This document shows, piece by piece, positions 1 through 7,882 of a DNA stretch of 16,176 nucleotides (the stretch's first letter is position 1; each line of letters opens with the position of its first letter). A program made the translations under genes and the position numbers. The DNA is from Methanosarcinaceae archaeon. Lineage in GTDB: Archaea > Halobacteriota > Methanosarcinia > Methanosarcinales > Methanosarcinaceae. Where the stretch lies: NCBI GenBank assembly GCA_020793555.1, contig DQIO01000303.1, positions 1-16,176 of the forward strand. The letters are read 5' to 3'. The notes under the pieces were generated by a model that saw nothing but the letters and a program-made list of their open reading frames with translations, was not told the origin of the DNA and made no database searches.

Positions 1-63
1 TTTGATTTTATAATTGTGCCCTATGCCCTTCATAATCCGACACTTGAAAGTTGACGCGACACT
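1..63 (+). repeat. Right end of a dispersed MITE-like element, cut by the window edge
   Basis: This stretch matches 7388-7449 almost base for base (about 59 of 63 columns, one indel). It ends in gttgacgcgacact, which is the inverted form of the agtgtcatgtcaac left end seen at 7229. It is therefore the right terminus of the same mobile repeat, whose body lies to the left of the window. No transposase is visible beside it. Confidence 0.75.
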
Positions 64-233
64 AGAAATTGAGGAATGGTTTGAAAAACCACAAAGGAAC
101 ATGGATGCCATTCACAAGCGAGAAACGGCATCCCCGCTGCTCGTATAGTGCAGCCCATTACAGTCTGATGTGCCCAAAGCAGGATACAACTTAGTAGGTC
201 CCTGACCAGCAAACTGGAATCCCATACAGTATC
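64..233. other. Intergenic stretch with hairpins downstream of ilvN
   Basis: There is no convincing ORF here. Three inverted repeats are visible: ggatgcc/ggcatcc (103-109 with 127-133), gctgc/gcagc (136-140 with 150-154) and ccag/ctgg (205-208 with 213-216). Read on the minus strand, the first is followed by cctttgtggtttttc, a weak T-rich run. It could be the 3' UTR and terminator region of the ilvBN transcript, or remains of a structured or mobile sequence. No tRNA-like T-loop was found. Confidence 0.35.
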
Positions 234-719
234 TCAAACATTCTTAATACCACGCGTCATCGCAATCTTACCGGTTCTTACCATCTCTTTTATTCCAAAC
301 GGACGCAAAAGCTGTTCGATTCCCATGATCTTGCCTTCATCGCCTGTGACCTCAATGATCATAGACTTTGCTGCAACATCGATTATCCTTGCCCTGAATA
401 TATCAACGATCTGGATGATCTCGGAACGATTGTTCGCATCTGCCACCACTTTAATTAGTGCAAGTTCCCGCTCAACCGATTCATCCGCACCAAGATCGGT
501 GACCCTGATAACATCGATCAACTTGTTGAGTTGCTTGGTAACCTGTTCAAGTACATGGTCATCGCCCCTGACAACGATCGTCATGCGGGATATTGTAAGA
601 TCTTCCGTAACCCCGACAGCCAGACTGTCAATATTGTAACCACGCCTTGAGAACAGGCCCGCGACTCTTGTCAGCACACCTGACTTATTCTCAACCAGAA
701 CTGCAAGTGTGTGTCTCAT
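234..719 (-). CDS. ilvN: Acetolactate synthase small (regulatory) subunit
   Basis: This is the regulatory partner of acetohydroxyacid synthase, which stimulates the catalytic subunit and usually carries valine feedback inhibition. The 161-residue protein has the usual IlvH/IlvN length. An N-terminal ACT domain (about residues 3-77) begins with the family hallmark [20 protein letters not shown] and continues through [14 protein letters not shown]-terminal ACT-like domain (about 80-158) contains [14 protein letters not shown] and ends in [10 protein letters not shown]. The ATG overlaps the ilvB stop as ATGA (4-nt overlap), and gagaggaaatc just upstream, inside ilvB, provides a Shine-Dalgarno sequence. 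Co-transcription and translational coupling with ilvB are therefore very likely. Expected partner ilvC is not downstream; a mobile-element end lies at 1-63 instead. Confidence 0.96.
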   Translation of the reverse strand: MRHTLAVLVENKSGVLTRVAGLFSRRGYNIDSLAVGVTEDLTISRMTIVVRGDDHVLEQVTKQLNKLIDVIRVTDLGADESVERELALIKVVADANNRSEIIQIVDIFRARIIDVAAKSMIIEVTGDEGKIMGIEQLLRPFGIKEMVRTGKIAMTRGIKNV

Positions 720-2407
720 GATTTCCTCTCCAGGTCAAGTATCTCATTAATTGCAGCACCCGCCGGCACCATTGGCGATACATTCTCTTCTTGTTCAACA
801 ATGAAGTCGATAACAGTCGGTCTGCCTGATGCGATTGCTTCATCAATAACCGGCCGTACCTCGGATGGTTTCGAAGCCCTCAAACCAAGCGCACCGTATG
901 CTTCGGCAAGTTTGACAAAGTCCACACTGCCACTGATACATGTATACGAATATCTGTGTTCAAAGAACAGTTCCTGCCACTGCCGAACCATTCCAAGGAA
1001 TCCGTTGTTAAACACTGCAACAATGACCGGAATGTCATTTTCGACAACGGTTGCCAGTTCCTGAGAGTTCATCTGGAACGAACCATCGCCTGCAATATTG
1101 AACACGACCTTATCGGGCCTGCCAACCTTTGCACCCATAGCAGCAGGGAAACCATATCCCATTGTACCAAGACCACCGGATGTAATGAACGTACGTGGTT
1201 CTTTGAAACTGAAATACTGTGCAGCCCACATCTGGTGCTGTCCCACTTCAGTGACAATAATTGCATCCTCGCATGCAGCATGTATCTGCTCAAGGATGTA
1301 TTGTGGTTTTATGATCTCGTCACTGTTGACATAATGGAGAGGATATTTTGCTTTCCATTCAACTATTTTCTTGATCCAGTCTTCCGACTTGCATTGTTTT
1401 GCATATTTCGTAAGATTCGCAAGTGTTCCTTTTGCATCCCCAACAATTGGGATGTCAACGCGCACGTTCTTGGAAATTTCCGCAGGATCAACATCAATGT
1501 GCATAATTCTTGCATTTGGTGCAAACGATTCGATCTTACCTGTAACACGATCATCAAACCGTGCGCCAACAGCGATCAACAGGTCACATTCCTGTACTGC
1601 ATAATTCGCATACTTGGTGCCGTGCATGCCCAGCATACCAAGTGAAAATGGGTGATTACCCGGGAATGCCCCAATACCTGTGAGCGTAGTGGTGACAGGT
1701 GCCATGATCTTTTCGGCAAATGCAAACAATTCACTGCTCGCATTGGAACTGATGACACCGCCGCCTGCATATATCACAGGGGTTATAGATTTGGATATCT
1801 CTTCGGCTGCCTTTTTTATCTGCGGGATGTTTGCTTTGAATGTTGGTTTGTAACCCCGAAGGTTTACTTTTTCAGGATATGAAAAATCAAGTTCATCAGT
1901 AGTGACATCCTTTGGCATATCTACCAGAACAGGACCCTGCCTTCCTGTTGAAGCGATGTGGAACGCTTCCTTGATGATCCTTGGCAGTTCATCTGCACTT
2001 GGTACAAGATAATTGTGTTTCGTAATCGGAAGGGTTATGCCTGTAATGTCGGCTTCCTGAAACGCATCATTCCCCAACATAGAACTTGGAACCTGTCCCG
2101 TAAATGCAACAATTGGCACTGAATCCATATATGCAGTTCCAATACCTGTTACAAGGTTAGTCGCCCCCGGACCTGATGTTGCGAGACACACACCGGTTTT
2201 GCCGGTAGCACGCGCATATCCGTCCGCAGCATGTGCTGCAGCCTGCTCATGACGTACAAGTATATGGCGCACATCGGCATCATAAATCTCATCGTATATT
2301 GGTAATAAGACTCCGCCCGGATAGCCGAACATAACTTCAACGTCTTCTTTACTGAGGCACTCGATAAATGCCCGTGCGCCTGTCATTCTTTCTGTTGCAC
2401 CGGTCAT
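716..2407 (-). CDS. ilvB: Acetolactate synthase large (catalytic) subunit
   Basis: This ThDP-dependent enzyme condenses two pyruvates to 2-acetolactate (valine/leucine) or pyruvate with 2-oxobutyrate to 2-aceto-2-hydroxybutyrate (isoleucine). The 563 residues show all three domains. The N-terminal Pyr domain has the catalytic glutamate in [18 protein letters not shown] (Glu54) and [13 protein letters not shown]. The central FAD-binding-like domain has [11 protein letters not shown] (281-291). The C-terminal PP domain has the ThDP/Mg motif starting GDGSF at 440, with Asn447 and Asn468. The start at 2407 has a good ribosome site (gggag, about 7 nt upstream); a second in-frame ATG (Met8, MTGARAF) is an alternative. 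The gene overlaps ilvN by 4 nt. An unusual hexamer array lies upstream at 2451-2492. Confidence 0.97.
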   Translation of the reverse strand: MTGATERMTGARAFIECLSKEDVEVMFGYPGGVLLPIYDEIYDADVRHILVRHEQAAAHAADGYARATGKTGVCLATSGPGATNLVTGIGTAYMDSVPIVAFTGQVPSSMLGNDAFQEADITGITLPITKHNYLVPSADELPRIIKEAFHIASTGRQGPVLVDMPKDVTTDELDFSYPEKVNLRGYKPTFKANIPQIKKAAEEISKSITPVIYAGGGVISSNASSELFAFAEKIMAPVTTTLTGIGAFPGNHPFSLGMLGMHGTKYANYAVQECDLLIAVGARFDDRVTGKIESFAPNARIMHIDVDPAEISKNVRVDIPIVGDAKGTLANLTKYAKQCKSEDWIKKIVEWKAKYPLHYVNSDEIIKPQYILEQIHAACEDAIIVTEVGQHQMWAAQYFSFKEPRTFITSGGLGTMGYGFPAAMGAKVGRPDKVVFNIAGDGSFQMNSQELATVVENDIPVIVAVFNNGFLGMVRQWQELFFEHRYSYTCISGSVDFVKLAEAYGALGLRASKPSEVRPVIDEAIASGRPTVIDFIVEQEENVSPMVPAGAAINEILDLERKS

Positions 2408-2450
2408 GCTAAATCTCCCTATTGATCTCCTTTTTAATGTAAATATGAGT

Positions 2451-2492
2451 TATAAGTGTAAGTGTAAGTTTAAATGTAAGTTTAAGTTTAAA
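2451..2492 (+). repeat. Hexanucleotide array upstream of ilvB
   Basis: Seven consecutive hexamers of consensus TKTAAR (tataag, tgtaag, tgtaag, tttaaa, tgtaag, tttaag, tttaaa) fill these 42 bases. In the transcription direction of ilvB they read CTTACA-like and end in CTTATA, 43 nt before the ATG, so they probably lie in the promoter or 5' leader. A similar array precedes gltX (9766-9801). The nearest unit could contribute to a TATA-like box; this is inference. Confidence 0.75.
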
Positions 2493-2564
2493 GTGTGAAT
2501 GTATGATTATACTGGTTTCGTTACTCGGATATGTATTTTAAATATGTTGATACAAAAACGTTGT

Positions 2565-4025
2565 TCAATTGTCCCGTATCAATTGGTTTATGCCGTTTAA
2601 TACCGCTTCGACAGATGCCATGATAATATCCGTCCGTGCACCTCTTGCCGTTACGACCTTGCCGTCTTTTGACAGTTTTACCCATACCTCGACAAGAGCA
2701 TCCGTTCCGCCTGTGATCGCATCTACATGATATTCCTCCAATACGACATCAGCCACACCGGATATTGCCTTCTTGATCGCGTTTATGGCAGCATCCACAG
2801 GACCATCACCGACACTGGCCTCAACAACTTCATTGCCCTCTACATTCAATTTTATTGATGCGGTGGGAGTCACCTTGTTGCCGGATACGATTGTAAAGTC
2901 CTCAAGTTTCACTTTGGATTCGGTGTAGATATCCAGAACAACTTCGGCAATCGATTGCAAATCAGCATCTGTCACCCGTTTGCCATGATCTCCAAGTTCC
3001 TTTACCCTTACCAGTATCTCTTTCATCTGTGAATTGTCAACATCCAGTCCCAATTCCTTTAGTGCGAGTGTTACTGAACTGCTGCCCGCATGTTTGCCAA
3101 GAACGATCTTACGTTCACGCCCGATCACTTCAGGACCAATTGGTTCGTAGGTGGATGTGTCTGCAAGCAATCCGTGTACATGGATACCTGCCTCATGGGT
3201 GAATGCATTACCGCCGACAAGCGATTTGTTAACAGCCACCGGAATTCCGGTCAGGCGGCTGACAAGCCTTGATGTTTTGTATAATTCATCGCACTTGATA
3301 CCTGTATCATATTTATATAGCCATTCAAGGATCATTATCACTTCTTCGAGTGATGCGTTGCCTGCCCGCTCACCGATCCCGTTCACGGTCATGTGGGCTT
3401 CCCCTGCACCTGCTGAAAGTGCGGCGATGGTGTTTGATACGGCAAGTCCGAAATCATCATGGCAATGAATACTCACAGGAGCGGAGAGTGATGTTGAAAG
3501 TTCTTTGAAAACTTCCGTGGTCACTTCAGGAACCAGCAGCCCTACGGTATCGCAGTAACAGAGCCTGTCTGCACCTGCGTCTATGCCGTCTGAGTATAAG
3601 GATTTTAAAAATCCAAGGTCTGCACGGGATGCATCCTCGCCGCTGAGTTCAACGATGAGTCCGTGGTCTTTTGCGTATTCAGTGACATCGACTGCCATCT
3701 GACGCACGGTCTCACGGTCTTTTTTTAGTTTGACATTGATATGCAGATCAGATACGGGAACAACCAAATGTATCGAATCAACATCACATTCAAGCGCAAA
3801 ATCGACATCAGGTTTCATTACGCGACAGTAACTGCAAATCTCGGCATTGAGTCCCTCGTTGCTGACTGCACGAATGGATTCCCTCTCACCTTTTGATGTG
3901 ATGGCTGAACCTGCTTCGATTATGTCAAGTCCGAGTTCGTCCAGTTTACGTGCTATCCATAGTTTTTCTTCAGTTGAAAGTGCAACTCCGGGTGTCTGTT
4001 CACCGTCTCTTAGCGTTGTGTCCAA
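2565..4025 (-). CDS. cimA: (R)-citramalate synthase / 2-isopropylmalate synthase family
   Basis: This is a DRE-TIM metallolyase that condenses acetyl-CoA with pyruvate (citramalate, toward 2-oxobutyrate and isoleucine) or with 2-oxoisovalerate (leucine). From residue 1 the catalytic barrel shows [12 protein letters not shown], the metal-binding HCH (187-189), NGIGERAGN (215-223) and HEAGIHVHG (277-285). A C-terminal LeuA-type allosteric domain follows (about 375-486), with [10 protein letters not shown] and GPVDAAINA. Residues such as [17 protein letters not shown] and [14 protein letters not shown] resemble the methanogen citramalate synthase more than bacterial LeuA, hence cimA; LeuA remains possible. 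The 5' end is unclear: no ATG or GTG lies between the upstream stop and DTTLRDG. The given start is TTG at 4025. ATT at 4034, or a one-base error in the five-T run (4024-4028), are alternatives. Confidence 0.85.
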   Translation of the reverse strand: MDTTLRDGEQTPGVALSTEEKLWIARKLDELGLDIIEAGSAITSKGERESIRAVSNEGLNAEICSYCRVMKPDVDFALECDVDSIHLVVPVSDLHINVKLKKDRETVRQMAVDVTEYAKDHGLIVELSGEDASRADLGFLKSLYSDGIDAGADRLCYCDTVGLLVPEVTTEVFKELSTSLSAPVSIHCHDDFGLAVSNTIAALSAGAGEAHMTVNGIGERAGNASLEEVIMILEWLYKYDTGIKCDELYKTSRLVSRLTGIPVAVNKSLVGGNAFTHEAGIHVHGLLADTSTYEPIGPEVIGRERKIVLGKHAGSSSVTLALKELGLDVDNSQMKEILVRVKELGDHGKRVTDADLQSIAEVVLDIYTESKVKLEDFTIVSGNKVTPTASIKLNVEGNEVVEASVGDGPVDAAINAIKKAISGVADVVLEEYHVDAITGGTDALVEVWVKLSKDGKVVTARGARTDIIMASVEAVLNGINQLIRDN

Positions 4026-4051
4026 AAATTTAATATTTTCGAATAATGCAA

Positions 4052-4098
4052 TCCCTCACGTGGGTTTTGTAATAGTATGTATTTTCTAAATATATAGT
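4052..4098 (-). promoter_or_regulatory. Probable promoter and leader of the citramalate synthase gene
   Basis: On the minus strand, actatatatttag (rc of 4086-4098) is a good archaeal TATA-like box. Initiation about 25 nt downstream would fall near 4067, just before a Shine-Dalgarno-like gaggga (rc of 4052-4057). That SD is about 26 nt from the TTG at 4025, which suggests the true start lies nearer 4045 or that the reading frame is wrongly sequenced here. A second TATA-like stretch is at 4143-4160. Confidence 0.45.
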
Positions 4099-4262
4099 GC
4101 GAGTAAATCAGAGCGTAGCAGGGATTTTCTCGTTTGGTTATAATTACTATATATAGGTATAAGTAGGGTATTTCGATACATCCATCAAATATATATGTGG
4201 CGATATGCCGCAAAGCATACCAACCACAGATTAAGCGATGCGGTTATCGAATGACTGCTTAC

Positions 4263-5327
4263 CTAAAAGTACTTGTAAGCAGTCTTAACCGCTTTTACGA
4301 TCAGGTCTGCACTTGCCTGCAAGTCAGATATATCGATCACTTCAACAGGTGAGTGAATGTAGCGTGTTGGTACACTGATAACGCTTGAAGGGATTCCCTC
4401 GCGTGTCAGGTGTATCGATGTCGCATCGGTTGTTCCGCCATCCCCAACATCCATCTGGTGCGGGATATTGTTGGATTCTGCCGCTGCCCTGAGCCATTTT
4501 ACCACTACGGGAGAAGCTATTAATCCCCGACCTCCGCCATCGACAATGGTTATCACAGGACCTTTTCCGATCTCAAGTGCGGAATCCTTTTTCTCGATTC
4601 CCGGATGGTCACCCGGAATGGTCACGTCGGTTGCAATTGCCACATCAGGGTTAAGTCCGAATGCAGAGGTGCGTGCACCTTTGAGTCCAACTTCTTCCTG
4701 CACTGTCCCGACCGCATATACCGTGGCTTTGACATTCATTTTGGATAACTGTTTCATCGCATCGATAAGCATTGCCACGCCGGCACGGTTGTCGAATGCC
4801 TTGCCTGTAATCTTTCCGTTCGCAAGTTTTGCGAATTGCCTGTCAATTGAGATAGGGCTGCCGACTTCGACACCTAACTTTTCAGCGTCCTCTTTGTCTT
4901 TTGCACCAATGTCAATGAACATATCATCCGCTTTGACAGGTTTTTTCCGATCCTCATCTTTCATGACATGAGGCGGTTTTGAACCAATAACACCTGTGAG
5001 CGGTCCGTTCTTTGTGTGTACGATGACACGCTGGCTGTGGAGAGTCGGGTCAAACCAGCCTCCGATCTTCACGAAACGAAGAAAACCATTGTCGTCAATG
5101 TACTTGACCATTAATCCGATCTCATCCATATGGGATGCCAGCATAATGGTTGGACCTGTGCCTTTTTTTGTTGCTATGAGGTTGCCCATTTTGTCAGTCC
5201 TGATCTCATCAACGTATGGTTTGATCTCTTCTTCCATTATGTCTTTTATGCTGCCTTCAGACCCGGATATTCCGTGTGCGTTTGAGAGTTTTTCGAGTAA
5301 TTGTTGTAGTTGTTCCATGATGACCAT
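4263..5327 (-). CDS. M42 family metallo-aminopeptidase
   Basis: This is a cytosolic di-metal aminopeptidase of the M42 (tetrahedral/FrvX, often misnamed endoglucanase) family, which trims short peptides released by proteolysis. The length, 354 residues, is typical. The metal and catalytic residues are visible in order: SHMDEIG (His66, Asp68), KAFDNRAG (Asp179), VQEEVGLKG (Glu211/Glu212), IATDVT (Asp234) and YIHSPVE (His325). The dimerisation/PDZ-like insert occupies roughly residues 72-165. The start is either Met1 or Met4 (5318); neither has a strong ribosome site. It stands between the TRAM gene and the citramalate synthase gene on the same strand, with gaps of more than 200 bp on each side, so it is probably its own transcription unit. 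A palindromic site lies 42 nt upstream (5369-5384). Confidence 0.93.
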   Translation of the reverse strand: MVIMEQLQQLLEKLSNAHGISGSEGSIKDIMEEEIKPYVDEIRTDKMGNLIATKKGTGPTIMLASHMDEIGLMVKYIDDNGFLRFVKIGGWFDPTLHSQRVIVHTKNGPLTGVIGSKPPHVMKDEDRKKPVKADDMFIDIGAKDKEDAEKLGVEVGSPISIDRQFAKLANGKITGKAFDNRAGVAMLIDAMKQLSKMNVKATVYAVGTVQEEVGLKGARTSAFGLNPDVAIATDVTIPGDHPGIEKKDSALEIGKGPVITIVDGGGRGLIASPVVVKWLRAAAESNNIPHQMDVGDGGTTDATSIHLTREGIPSSVISVPTRYIHSPVEVIDISDLQASADLIVKAVKTAYKYF

Positions 5328-5368
5328 CTTTTGAATTTAACTTTTAGTTTTATCAGATTGCTTTTAAT

Positions 5369-5384
5369 CTACAAATATCATTTG
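5369..5384. promoter_or_regulatory. Candidate operator, copy 1 (CTACAAATATCATTTG)
   Basis: This 16-mer occurs exactly twice in the window, here and at 13094-13109. It contains the inverted repeat CAAAT-ATC-ATTTG. Both copies lie upstream of a leftward gene: the M42 peptidase here, DUF166 there. A transcription-factor site is a plausible reading but is not shown by the sequence alone. Confidence 0.4.
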
Positions 5385-5483
5385 TTTTAATTCGACTGCC
5401 TGACGTCAAAATTATAGATATCTACGATTAGTTAGCAAAAAGATCAATAAAAGAAGGATGAAGAATAGAGAATAAAGAAAATC

Positions 5484-5507
5484 AAAAAAATATTTGGGGG
5501 GATAAAT
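5484..5507 (-). terminator. T-tract terminator of the TRAM gene
   Basis: On the minus strand, downstream of the TRAM stop codon, a C-run is followed by aaatattttttt and then gattttcttt. Consecutive T runs of this kind terminate archaeal transcription. There is no strong hairpin. Confidence 0.5.
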
Positions 5508-5555
5508 GTAAATTAAACAAATTAAACCCAGCCCAAAAAATGAAATCGAGAAGAA

Positions 5556-5765
5556 TTAATCTTCTGCGATCTCACCGAATGCGAACTTGCGCATTACTTT
5601 TGTTACCTTGATGGTTATTTCGTCACCGACTTTTGCGTTTGGTACAAAGACTACAAAACCCTTTACTCTTGCAATTCCGTCGCCTTCTCTTGCAATATCT
5701 TCAATCGTTACTTCGTATGATCCGCCTTCTTCTACCGGAGCACTTCTATCCATGTTGTTAAACAA
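5556..5765 (-). CDS. Small stand-alone TRAM-domain RNA-binding protein
   Basis: The TRAM domain is a small OB-like beta-barrel that binds RNA. Single-domain archaeal TRAM proteins are reported as RNA chaperones, with cold-responsive and antitermination roles in methanogens. Nearly the whole protein is the domain: GGSYEVTIEDIAREGDGIAR, then KGFVVFVPNAKVGDEITIKV, ending KFAFGEIAED. I chose TTG at 5765 (69 residues, starting MFNNMDRSAPVEEG) because aaagga sits 9 nt upstream. The GTG at 5774 would be only about 1 nt from that site, and the ATG at 5744 region is too far away. The gene is monocistronic, with a T-rich terminator after it and a hairpin (5788-5805) in the presumed leader, which may serve autoregulation. 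Confidence 0.88.
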   Translation of the reverse strand: MFNNMDRSAPVEEGGSYEVTIEDIAREGDGIARVKGFVVFVPNAKVGDEITIKVTKVMRKFAFGEIAED

Positions 5766-5787
5766 ATATTTCACGTCCTTTTATTTT

Positions 5788-5805
5788 ATGATTGCCATCA
5801 ATCAT
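5788..5805 (-). promoter_or_regulatory. Perfect hairpin in the TRAM gene leader
   Basis: ATGATTG-ccat-CAATCAT forms a 7-bp perfect stem with a 4-nt loop, about 8 nt upstream of the aaagga ribosome site. A TATA-like tttaaagatatac farther upstream (about 5847-5862 on the minus strand) would place this hairpin within the transcribed leader. A role in folding-dependent control of an RNA-chaperone mRNA is inferred. Confidence 0.45.
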
Positions 5806-6040
5806 GGAAAAATCAAACTGCAAAAATAGTAAATCCCATTTAATGCTGTATATCTTTAAACCAAAATGACTTTAATCTGTAATTGACACTAAAGTGGTTT
5901 GAAGTATATATACATTTTCCTAAAAGCCAGTACTTCCGAACTATGGCGTCAAGTTAGGCTTGCAACTTAGTAAATTTCACCCTCACTGTTTTAACCAGAA
6001 AAGCTTAGCCGCATTCTAAAATTCCCTCCTAATCCAAAAA

Positions 6041-6388
6041 CAAAAGACATTCATCCGTAAAATCAAACAAGGTGACAAAATCAGGTATGCTGAAGTATGG
6101 AATGAACGCTAAGGAAAAAAAGTGATACAACATCATGCCAGGTATTTGGGGAGTGATCCAAACAATCTTCCTGAACCAAGTTCATTTAATATTGGAAAAG
6201 TTCATTTCGGCTATTTAGCTCAACTACTTCTCAGTGATGCCCTCTCTACCGATGACATTTATATCATGCTCGATGGAATGGGGAAATCCGTAGAACGCAA
6301 AGAATACAGAAAGGAAACAAAGGATAAACCAAAAGAACAACTTTATTCTCCCGGGTGGCAACCTGCCCATATTTTTATTCATGTTTGA
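6041..6388 (+). pseudogene. Decayed N-terminal fragment of an IS transposase
   Basis: The frame reads TFIRKIKQGDKIRYAEVWNE, a stop (TAA at 6110-6112), then GKKVIQHHARYLGSD and continues to a stop at 6386-6388. The pattern of a short basic strand, a YAEVWNER-like strand and a V-Q-H-x-RYLG strand is the N-terminal signature of IS1634-type and related archaeal transposases. There is no start codon (ACA where ATG is expected), one internal stop, and the catalytic DDE domain is absent; after GMGKSVERKEYRK the sequence no longer resembles a transposase. It is a relic, not a working element. The family assignment is by recollection of motifs only. Confidence 0.6.
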
Positions 6389-6437
6389 TATAATGAAGTA
6401 CAAGCACAAATATTCCATAACCTGTTTTTAGCCTGTT

Positions 6438-6554
6438 TTATATATTTAAAATGTTTTCTCGTTGTACAAAACATTTATTTAAAATAACTTTTAATGTCAT
6501 TATGGGATTGGATGAACAGCATATATTCCAATTCTTTTATGGGAAGGTGAAACT
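6438..6554 (+). promoter_or_regulatory. Promoter region and strong ribosome site of the flavodoxin gene
   Basis: Two A/T boxes (ttatatatttaaaatg near 6438 and catttatttaaaataac near 6472) are TATA candidates. Directly before the ATG, gggaaggtgaaact contains an extended Shine-Dalgarno GGTGA. A leader of about 45-80 nt is expected. Confidence 0.45.
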
Positions 6555-7001
6555 ATGCCAAATACAGCAAAAGCGATGGTTGTGTACTTAAGCACATCAG
6601 GTAATACAAAAGCAATATCAGATGCAATTGCACATGGAATTTCAGAGCGAAATGTAGAAGCCACATCAATTAGTTTTTATGATGCAAAAATAGAAGATCT
6701 AAAAGCGGCGGATGCCATAGCTGTTGGTTCTTCAACATTCCATTACAAAATATTGCCCCCTATGGAAAAGTTTATTGATGAAACACTTGCGAACTCAGAT
6801 GTAAAAGGTAAACTGGCGGCAGCCTTTGGATCTTATGGTTGGAGTGGTGAAGCACCTGTTCTAATCGCAGAAAAACTGCGCAATTTGGGTATGAATGTAA
6901 TTGATCCGGTGTTGAGAATCCAGTACAAGCCAATAGATAGAGACATAAAGGAAGCTGAGAGGCTTGGAATGGATATCGCTGAAAAACTGAAGAATGCGTG
7001 A
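6555..7001 (+). CDS. Stand-alone flavodoxin-like protein
   Basis: This 148-residue protein binds FMN and carries electrons in the cytoplasm. It shows the phosphate loop STSGNTKAI (13-21), the isoalloxazine loop GSSTFHYKILPPM (58-70) and the second loop GSYGWSGEA (92-100). These motifs match the C-terminal flavodoxin domain of FprA-type A-type flavoproteins rather than classical short-chain flavodoxins, but the metallo-beta-lactamase domain of FprA is absent here and the protein starts cleanly with its own ATG and an excellent ribosome site. It is monocistronic, followed by a hairpin and T-run terminator. Partners are not evident from the neighbours. A role in oxidative stress or low-potential electron transfer is inferred. 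Confidence 0.88.
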   Translation: MPNTAKAMVVYLSTSGNTKAISDAIAHGISERNVEATSISFYDAKIEDLKAADAIAVGSSTFHYKILPPMEKFIDETLANSDVKGKLAAAFGSYGWSGEAPVLIAEKLRNLGMNVIDPVLRIQYKPIDRDIKEAERLGMDIAEKLKNA

Positions 7002-7025
7002 ACATATTTTCTATATTGCATCCAT

Positions 7026-7086
7026 CATCCGGCAATAATAAAAATAAGAAATAAAATGCCGGATGTATGGGTGAATACTTTTTTTA
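7026..7086 (+). terminator. Stem-loop plus T-run terminator of the flavodoxin gene
   Basis: catccggca (7026-7034) pairs perfectly with tgccggatg (7057-7065), with an outer ccat/atgg extension across a bulge. A run of seven or more Ts follows at about 7080. The loop is long (22 nt) and A-rich. Confidence 0.65.
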
Positions 7087-7228
7087 AGTCACCAAAACCT
7101 AAATATCGATACAACAAATGGCAGTATTGTACTACTTCTGCGCCATATACAATATCTTAATTACAAATGCACCCACGCACCCGGAAGGAACACCATTTTC
7201 CGGCGGGTTTGTTGTGGGTGGTGGCACT

Positions 7229-7449
7229 AGTGTCATGTCAACCATACAATATCGCTAGATATATGATCTGACACTGTTCCATTTTCCAGTTATTTTTAAG
7301 ACGCAGATTAACACAGATTAACGCTGATTTAAGGTTACATCTGCGTAAATCAGTGTGAATCTGCGTCTAATATAATTATTGAAATAATTTGATTTTATAA
7401 TTGTGCCCTATGCCCCTCATAATCGACAATTGAAAGTTGACACGACACT
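7229..7449 (+). mobile_element. Complete 221-bp MITE-like element with nested palindrome
   Basis: The outer ends are 14-bp inverted repeats: agtgtcatgtcaac (7229-7242) and gttgacacgacact (7436-7449), with one mismatch. The interior holds a long imperfect palindrome, gacgcagatt...aatctgcgtc (7300-7367), in which one arm has an extra 10-bp unit. Its flanks form a second, inner inverted repeat: ctgacactgttcc near 7268 against ttgtgccc near 7401. There is no coding capacity. The right half recurs at 1-63 and, inverted, at 16125-16176; the inner palindrome with both flanks recurs at 15849-16077. No obvious target duplication was seen. A transposase supplied in trans is inferred. Confidence 0.7.
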
Positions 7450-7814
7450 GGAACGCGCCGCCTACGGCAAAGTTGCTGCGCAGGGTCTGGCAATTTGGGA
7501 TATGCATCAACATTTTATCACTCACTTTCCAGAGGTATATTTTGAGAACAAAACTTTTTCCTAAACATTGAATAATGTCGGATGATTGTGGTTTTCTAAA
7601 TTATAAAACAAATGATTCGGAAAGTGAGTTATCGAAACCATCTGAACAAATACAAATAATCGAATGCGTTTACAATAGCGCATTCATCTTTTGTATAAGT
7701 GAGAATGTGAATAGTACACTTTTATTATTATCATTTCATGTAAATTTCAATGAATAATCGAAATGGGAGTTATTTATCTATAATGAAAACAAAATAAACT
7801 CATTTAACTATTCG

Positions 7815-7853
7815 CATACATGCCTATCCCTGAATCAATGAAGGCATGGTATG
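7815..7853 (+). promoter_or_regulatory. Palindrome and TATA-like box before mntA
   Basis: catacatgcc (7815-7824) pairs with ggcatggtatg (7843-7853) with one bulged base. Directly after it comes gtttaaacagatac, a TATA-like box about 27 nt before the ATG, with no ribosome site. A leaderless transcript with an operator beside the TATA box is a reasonable reading; toxin-antitoxin operons commonly autoregulate. Confidence 0.45.
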
Positions 7854-7882
7854 TTTAAACAGATACTAACTACCAAATCACA

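Larger units (their letters stand above)
7002..7882. other. Gene-poor region between flavodoxin and mntA
   Basis: No convincing gene lies in these 880 bases. From left to right they hold the flavodoxin terminator, an imperfect palindrome (7171-7219: acccac/gtgggt outer, ccggaa/ttccgg inner), a complete MITE-like element (7229-7449), a GC-rich hairpin (7455-7485) resembling one at 11719-11755, an AT-rich stretch with a 60-codon ORF of no recognisable family (7575-7757), and the mntA promoter with a palindrome. It looks like a landing zone for small mobile repeats. Confidence 0.6.

Noticed and set aside
30-212. A 60-codon minus-strand ORF after ilvN
   Set aside because: It runs into the mobile-element end and has no ribosome site or family features.
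956-1645. A 229-codon plus-strand ORF opposite ilvB
   Set aside because: It is fully antisense to conserved ilvB sequence, Cys/His-rich and low in recognisable motifs; it is a shadow frame.
7300-7367. Intrinsic terminator or riboswitch
   Set aside because: The palindrome recurs with its flanks at 15849-16077 and lies inside inverted ends, so a mobile element explains it better.
7575-7757. A 60-codon plus-strand ORF
   Set aside because: It has no ribosome site, no recognisable domain and AT-driven composition; not supported as a gene.
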